Positions 12,701 to 20,500 of a stretch of 64,000 nt of DNA are shown piece by piece. The DNA is taken from positions 18,320,403-18,384,402 of the forward strand of contig NC_092688.1 of the NCBI RefSeq assembly GCF_964275005.1. Direction: 5' to 3'. The stretch is from Diadema setosum. Lineage: Eukaryota > Echinodermata > Echinoidea > Diadematoida > Diadematidae. Below the pieces are notes generated by a model. That model searched no databases and was not told where the DNA came from. It worked only from the letters and a program-made list of their open reading frames with translations. Every line of letters begins with the position of its first letter. Position 1 is the first letter of the stretch. Position numbers and translations under genes: made by a program.

Positions 12701-15700
12701 TATGGATTTGAAGTTACACTTCTGTACAGATTCTTGTCTTTTTTGAATGGTCATGATATTGTATGTGTAGGGTGTGTTGTTTCTTATTTTGAGAGTGAAA
12801 CTTTGATTGTGTGGTTTGTTTTCATCCATGTCTGTTACTGTACAACTGTGACATCCAATTTTGAATTTGTTTGCAACATATATGGGATTTATGTGTAATT
12901 GTGTGCTGTATTAAGTAGTGCCCTGCAGTAAGTCATTATCTAATAGCATTATTTCAATTACCATCTGGGCCATGTTTTATGAAGAGTTATAATTGATTAT
13001 ATAGTTGATTTCTATCATAAGTCTATGGCAGCCAGTGTGTAAAGGAAATTTATAATTGATCTCTTTTGTCAAAACGGGGCTCCTGGTATGTTTGTCTAGG
13101 TTGTTGATGTTCTTCAGACAGAATATATGTTGTAAGATAGAAATTAGCCATGAAATGCTGTCTAAAAGTTTCTGTGTTCCAGTGTAAAATGAGTGTGTTT
13201 GTGCCAATATTTATTTGATAGATGAATTCTTTTCTTTCCATTTGAATGCTAGTATATGTGTGGATTGAACACATTTATGTAAATCTCACCCTCAGATTGT
13301 TTGTTTTTTCATTGAAAATGTGGATTGAATAGCATATGAAAAGACAAACAAGTTTATTCTGGGCTCAGACCCCATTGTCTTCCACATGCCATGAATGAGG
13401 TAATTAGCAGTAATTTACTTAGTAGAATGAGAAATTCAGGTGTTCTAAATTTTTTCCAAGTGGCAGTGATTGTTATGCACAGGTGTTGAACATTCCTTAC
13501 CTTACTGTTTTTACAATTTGATTGACATTCTAATCCCTTCTTTTTCTGTAAACAAGTTGAAATATACACCCAGAACATGGGGTTCAAAATTTGGCATGCA
13601 TTCTTTATTCAGTCATTTTTATTTTAGTCATGCAGTGTTTAAGTTTGTTGTAGTATTCAAACCAAATGTATTTTTCTGTAAACAAGATGAATTGAGTTAC
13701 AGATGTTGATTGTTACTTTGTGCGACCTCCTGACTAGTCAAGTCTGGATGGCTTTGCAGTGCTGGGGCCCAAATGACTTGTTCCTATCACAATTAGTCAT
13801 CAAGGGTACTGTGTCGTATAGAAGAATGTTTTTTCAACATGACCAGACTGTTGAAAATCATTGCATGACTTCTGAAATCACACATCATTATAATCTAAAA
13901 TCGTGAATGGAGCCATGTCGTTATTAAGACACCATCAACATTTATGTTAAGGTTTTGTGAAGACAGAGTAGTAAATCTTAGATGATAATTCAAGTTTGCA
14001 AGAGTACAAAACCTGAATATATTGATATAGCAGTTGTCCTTTTTCCACACTGTAAGCAATGACATGGATTCACAGAATAAAATTTTGTGAATTTTATCCC
14101 AAGACTAGTAATTTGTCACAGTTGCCTCAGACCAAATACATAAATATGAGTTGTCATATGGTACTGTTTTTCCACACTAACAATGCAACAATATACAGCC
14201 ATTGTTGTACTCAGTCACATTCTATAAATATCTCAATCAGCACAATGCTGTATTTCTTGCTCATACTTGCTTTATGCTTTGTCCTGGTACTTGTGCCACT
14301 GTTGAAAATTACTCACAATTTTTGCCTTCACAAATGTAGTGTGTTGACTGTTTGTTTGTGACTTTCTTTCTTGTATTTCCAGACGAGAGAAGAAATTGTT
14401 TGAGAAGCACCAGAAGACGATGAGATCCATACCGGATAAACGAGATCGGGAGGAGATTGAGCTGCTGAAGAACCAAGTTAGTATAAAGTATATTTATCAT
14501 CATTTTCGACAGACATAGTAGTTTGTAACAAATATTTGTCATTTCATCTTGACTTTTGAATTGATCCCCATGAGGTCCAGTTCACTGTATACATCCTGTG
14601 TATATTACAGAGTAATTGTTTTGTTTGGTTTTTGTTGTTGTTGTTGTTGTTGTTGCTGTTGTTGTTGTTAATGTTGTTTGTTGTTTATTTGTTTTGGCAG
14701 TTTTAAAGATTTTATTTTTTTCCAATTCTATTTCAATTTAAACTGTAGTTTCATTTTTTTTTTCCCCCAACAGAACATACAAAGTAATTACTGAAATTGG
14801 ACATGCATTTGAATGATACACAGGAAGCAAATATAACAATATTTTCCTGTCTATGATCAGTACAAAAGGAGATATTATGTGACTGTGTATTTTGTGTGTA
14901 TATGTAGGTACTAGGGAAAAGTCTTTGTGTCTATCTGTTTGTGTGTATGTATAGGTGTTGGCACATGTTTGATGTTGGTGGACGTGAGGAAGCTTTCTTT
15001 CATTGTGTCCACTCCATGGACTGAGGCACGATTTTGATGTCCTACTCAAATGTTCCGTGTAATCTTTATCATCTATGCTGAATTTTGACTGACCGGTGAA
15101 GCATGGTGCAGGCACAAACCCTTCAACTTGAAGTTAATGCATTTTTGCATACACAGTAAATCTAGATACATGTGAACTATGCATGTATGTGTTTGTGAAT
15201 TTCCCTTTGTTGAAAATACCATAGAGTTATATTGATAGCTCCTTGAAAATCCATAAATACCTTCTATTCTGAGCCACAGTCTCTGTTGTTTTCCTTCAAT
15301 AGCAAAACTTTTACATTGCAACAAACTAAAACTTGTTTCTATCCTGTTTTGTATAACAAGTTTTGATCTGCACTGGCATAAGTTCTACTTCTGTGTTTGT
15401 CTCTGAGTCCTCTGTCTCTTGATCTGTCTCTTTTTCTGATTATCTGTCCATCTATCTGATTTCCATCCATACACATATTCCTCTGTCTATCTTTCTATCT
15501 GCCCTTCCCACATAGTATGTCTGTGCCTTGGAGCACTCTACAGAGTGGATTTGGTGCAATTTAAGTGTTATTATTATCATTATCACCTTAATGTGTATGT
15601 ATCTGTTTAATATGTATCTGTTTAATATCTATCTGTGTATCTCTCTGCATATTGATAGTTCTGTTAATATCCTTCAATGTAATATGTCTATCTCAGTTTT

Positions 15701-17397
15701 AATCAGTCTTTCATCTCCCCTTTTTCCCCACCAGTTGAGTGATCTTCAGGTGGAGCTAAAGCAGCGGGAGTCGAGATGGAATGCCTCGACGAGGCGTCTG
15801 CGAGACCGCATCGAGGCCCTGGAGACCGAGAATGGAGAGCTGAGGGAGGAAGTGAAGCTCATGGAGCAGAGGAGATTGTTGGCATGGCGACAGGAGGAAA
15901 ACAAGGTACGTAGACAAAGAAGGCTGAATGTACTTTGAGCATAGCCACGTTTAGGGGATTCTTTTATTTTATCCTTCATATACATCTCTCTCTTTTATCC
16001 ATGTACATCTATTCATTGTTTAGAAGTTTTGAGTCAATTGTGAATGAAGCTGGAAATTTGAACAAAAACGAAAGGGGAAAAAATGGAAAAAAAATAATGT
16101 CAATTCCAGATTGTTAGTGCATTGCAAATATTACTTATATACAAAGTGTGTAATGCTTTAAACCTAATTAGGAAGGCTGCTGTTTCATTCCATTTATTAT
16201 TTCATAAGAATTCAATAAATCTGCAACAGTAGAATGTCTAGACACCAGATCTTGATAAAAAAAATGTTGTGAACTACCCTTGAACAGAACAAACAAAACA
16301 GTCACATGCAGCCACCAGCCATCCCAAAGCCCAGACCTCCTGTCAGACCACCCCCACATCAGATAGTGGAACAGACCAATAACAACAACGTCAACAAGAG
16401 GAGGCCTGGGAACAAGGATCAATTCACAGCGAGAAACGGAGATGTCCAGCACAGCGTGGAGAGAAGGGCGCAGGTGCCATCAGAAAGTTCAGACGATGGG
16501 GAATATTTGCAGGCTTTTTCCCCGCCAGGAAAAGACCGCACTGGACAAAATGAGTCAAAGTGAGTGTCATAGTTTAAAAATTTGGCAATAGTGCCTGATT
16601 TACTGACCATTATTACATGATTTATAACTTATTTTTTACACCAAAGTTAATTATGGTTTTTGGACAAGACTTGATCATGTTATTTAATTCAGGAGCAAAT
16701 GTTAAACATACTTCCATTTCTCATTTCTTCATCTACATTTGCCATTCATAATGCAACAATGTTTGGGTATTTTCATTCTGAGATTTTATTTTTTTTTTTT
16801 TTCGTTGTATTTTTCCATCTTCCAACAAGTGTACATTATCACATTGTGAACCTCAACTGCACATCATGTTATCTGTTGAACAGCTGATAAACATTGAGTA
16901 ACATGACCACATTGTGTATGGGACCCCTTTTAAAATGAGAAGGACTAAGAAATCTTCTATAGTGATATCTTATTTTGCATAGTCACGTGATGAGTTGTTA
17001 TTTTTGAGTAACAACAACAGAATCTTTTGATTCCACTTCTTGAGCCGAACTTAAAGGGAAAAAACTAGGTTAGAGTCTGTTCAAACATGTTTGATCCATT
17101 CGCTTTGAACAAGACGGTTTGTGAAAATTTTTATAGTTTTCATTTGCATGCCCGACATCATTTGCTCCCATTTAGACGTACCAGTCATTCTTACTTTCAT
17201 CATTCATCAAAACGCTTTGTTTTATCAATCTTAATTACATCAACCACCATTCGTATTGACTAACCCATCAGGAATCAAGCTAGTAAGTACAATGTATAGT
17301 AATAATGCCTGTCTCTGACTGTGTGTGTTAGAAGCTATGGTGTCTATAAACCTGTGCTGATATACTGAAGTATAATATATGTGGCAGAGGTTACAGT

Positions 17398-17437
<40 letters not shown>

Positions 17438-17441
17438 GTAA

Positions 17442-17501
<60 letters not shown>

Positions 17502-20500
17502 GTAATAGTAGCAGTAGTAGTAGTAGTAGTGACTGGTTAGTGATAACATTGAGATCATGGATCACACGTTATGATTTATTACTAGCCACATCATAAATAC
17601 ACATCAGCAGGGATATTCTTTCCTCTTGTTCATATTGCTTTCGTACCCTAGTCTTCCAATTCAGTCTTTTCTCTCTATGTGTATTTTGTCTTCCCCCATC
17701 AGACAATTGCCAGCATGTCATTCCACTTAATTTGGCCATGTTTCATCATCTGCTACTCTTGGTAGCTTTAAATTTTTGAGCTGCCAGCTAGTACATTTTA
17801 CAACATTTAGCATGTTTTTTTTTCTTCTTCAAAATTGAGAAAGTGTGTTTTTTTTAATACTTACAACATTTTTTAGAGATTTGATTTTGCATGCTTATTG
17901 TGAGCAATGTTTCCACTTCTTAACTAGAATATGATTTTCGCCTTGAAAATGTTTTGTTTTGTTGTTTTTTTTGTTTTGTTTTTTTTTTTTTTTACTGTGA
18001 ATCAGTATGGTGTGTTTTACTTTAAATATCTGCAGAGGTTGCAGCCATGCATTGTGTCTTAGATTGTATGGTTTAAGTAAAGTTTTACTGCCTTATGTAT
18101 GATGTGCTTACATGACCAATGATACAGTGGAAGTGCAGATTCTGTCATCTGGTTGTGCATGCTCTTAGGCAATGAATTAGGTAATGAATTTGTAATTTGT
18201 AAATGGCACTTTTGTTCTTGGGTTAAGATTGTTGGATGTATATGTGCCCATTTCTGATGAAATGTGACAAAAATCGTGAATATAGTTATCTTTTTTTGCA
18301 TGATTACCATATTTCTAGTGAAGTGTTGGTTTGGATTTTATGTATGAAGCTATCCAGTTTAAAATTGTAGTTGTATTAAAAGTTCCAACAAGTTTTGAAC
18401 CATGTGACAACTTCAAAGAGATAAAATGTATTTAAACAAAGCTGTCTGTCTTGCTCTCTGGTACGTAAAATTAATAATTTTTGTAAATATGAGTCACAAA
18501 TCTGTATTTTTGATCATTCAATCTTCCTACAAATTTGTTCCCTGCATATCAGACCATTGCAAAGCTGAAGGTGTGAAAATAGTGTAACTATACATTCAGA
18601 CGTGACCTCTTACCAAACCATCAACTTGAATTTCTATCTATCACAGCATACTTCTTCATATGTCGTGGCAGTACTTTTGTTTTTGAACAGTCTAGGGGTT
18701 CACATATTGCTTTTGACTGTGACTTGCTACATGTAAGGAAGACACAAATGTAATGCTCCAAATCTACTGTTTTCCCCTCTTTAGTATCTATGAGAGCAGA
18801 ATACTCAATGCAAGGAGGAGTCGCTCACCACCCAGACGGGAACGGCCTCCCTTACCAACACCCCACGAGAGGACCCCTCCCCCGACGAGAACAAAACCAT
18901 CCTCCCTCTCACCCTCATCCCCATCCACCTCCCGGAACACCCCTCTCAGCAACAGTCCACAGGCCCGGCAGCACAGCTCACCCAGCAGGCACGCACAGGG
19001 CGGACCCCACCATACAAGTCCCCCCAGAGGGGTGATCAAACCCCAAGCCAATGGAAGAATGGAAAATTATGAGGAAATTGTGCACACAGATGGGAAGGTG
19101 AGTTATGAAATCAGTTGCAAATTGTCACTTTGTACAATCAATTATTACTCAGAAATCTTCATGGATATTGCTCAGTCCCACACGTTCATGATACATACTA
19201 CCAAATTTTAGCAGAATACAATGAAACAATTCACAATTGCAGGTCTCTTTAAGTGGAGTTAGGAATGGCAAATGATTAATCAACTTCAAAATTTACCAGA
19301 CCAAGAGATATGAGATAGTGTGGTTATTCTTCTGGTTCTTCTCTTTCTCCACCTTCTTCTTCTTCATCATCTTCTTCTGCTTTTTCTTATCATTATTGTA
19401 ATTATTGATAATAGATATTCAATGAATATATTCACATTTTTAGAGAGTTGATATAGGTTTGGCACAGGCATTGCAAAGATTACGTGCTGAGGAATAATGA
19501 TTTTTTTTTTTACCATTCTGTCAGGTTGAACAGATCAAGACCGATGGTACGAGGGTTCTAGCGTTTGCCAACGGGACGACGAAAGAGATCAGTCCTGATG
19601 GTCGCTCCATCATCATCTCTTTCTTCAACGGCGACATGAAGCAGATAACGCCAGACCAGAGAGTGGTGAGTGCAGAAGTGAACCTCTGACTAGTATGTGG
19701 TCCAGCCTTACCATTTTGTGAGCTAGCTTGACTAGCGTGTTTGTGATCCAGTCGTCATGATTGGTCTGTGGTCAAATTTTACTTGTCTGTGGGAGCAAAT
19801 TTACATATCTGTGACCCAAGCTGACTAGTCTGTGATCCAATATGTCTTCAGTAACAATTTGACCAGTTTGTGTTGCAGTGTTGATAAGTCTGTGCTACAG
19901 TTTGCCCATTTAAACTATGAAGCATTTCAGTGGTTCATTTGTATAGTGCCAATAGTTTGTTCTATGCTTGACTGTAAGTACTCTGCAATGTGAATTTACA
20001 GGTTTATTCACTGCAATATGATAAATTTATTAGTGATCTTGTTGTCATTTAGTGATCCTGTTGTCATTATCAAGTGCATGCTGTACTTTGTTTCCTGCCG
20101 ATGTAATTGCCTTGTTCCTCTTTGCCTCTGTATTCACATTTGAATGAGTCTATGTTTAGTCATGGATGAGAAGTACACTAGAAGGCGTACATGATGCCAA
20201 AAAGCATTTCCTCTCCTTTTACCCAGTGAGGATGGGCTGATTTTGCTACAACATGCATTTCCTGTAGACACCTGGCTGAGTATACTCAGGACTTGTCCTC
20301 AATAGGTTAAATTCCAGGTACTTTCCTGTCCTCAAAAGGTTTTGCTCCTTGCAGTACAGACAGAAGCCACAAGAATTTCCTGTTGTGAGTGCTAGGGTAA
20401 ACCTGAAGTGATTTTAATAGCCTGTCAATTAGAAGCAAAGGAGTGCTAACTCCACATTTTGGTATAGTTTCAAAACCCTTTGTGGCTATTAAACAATTTC

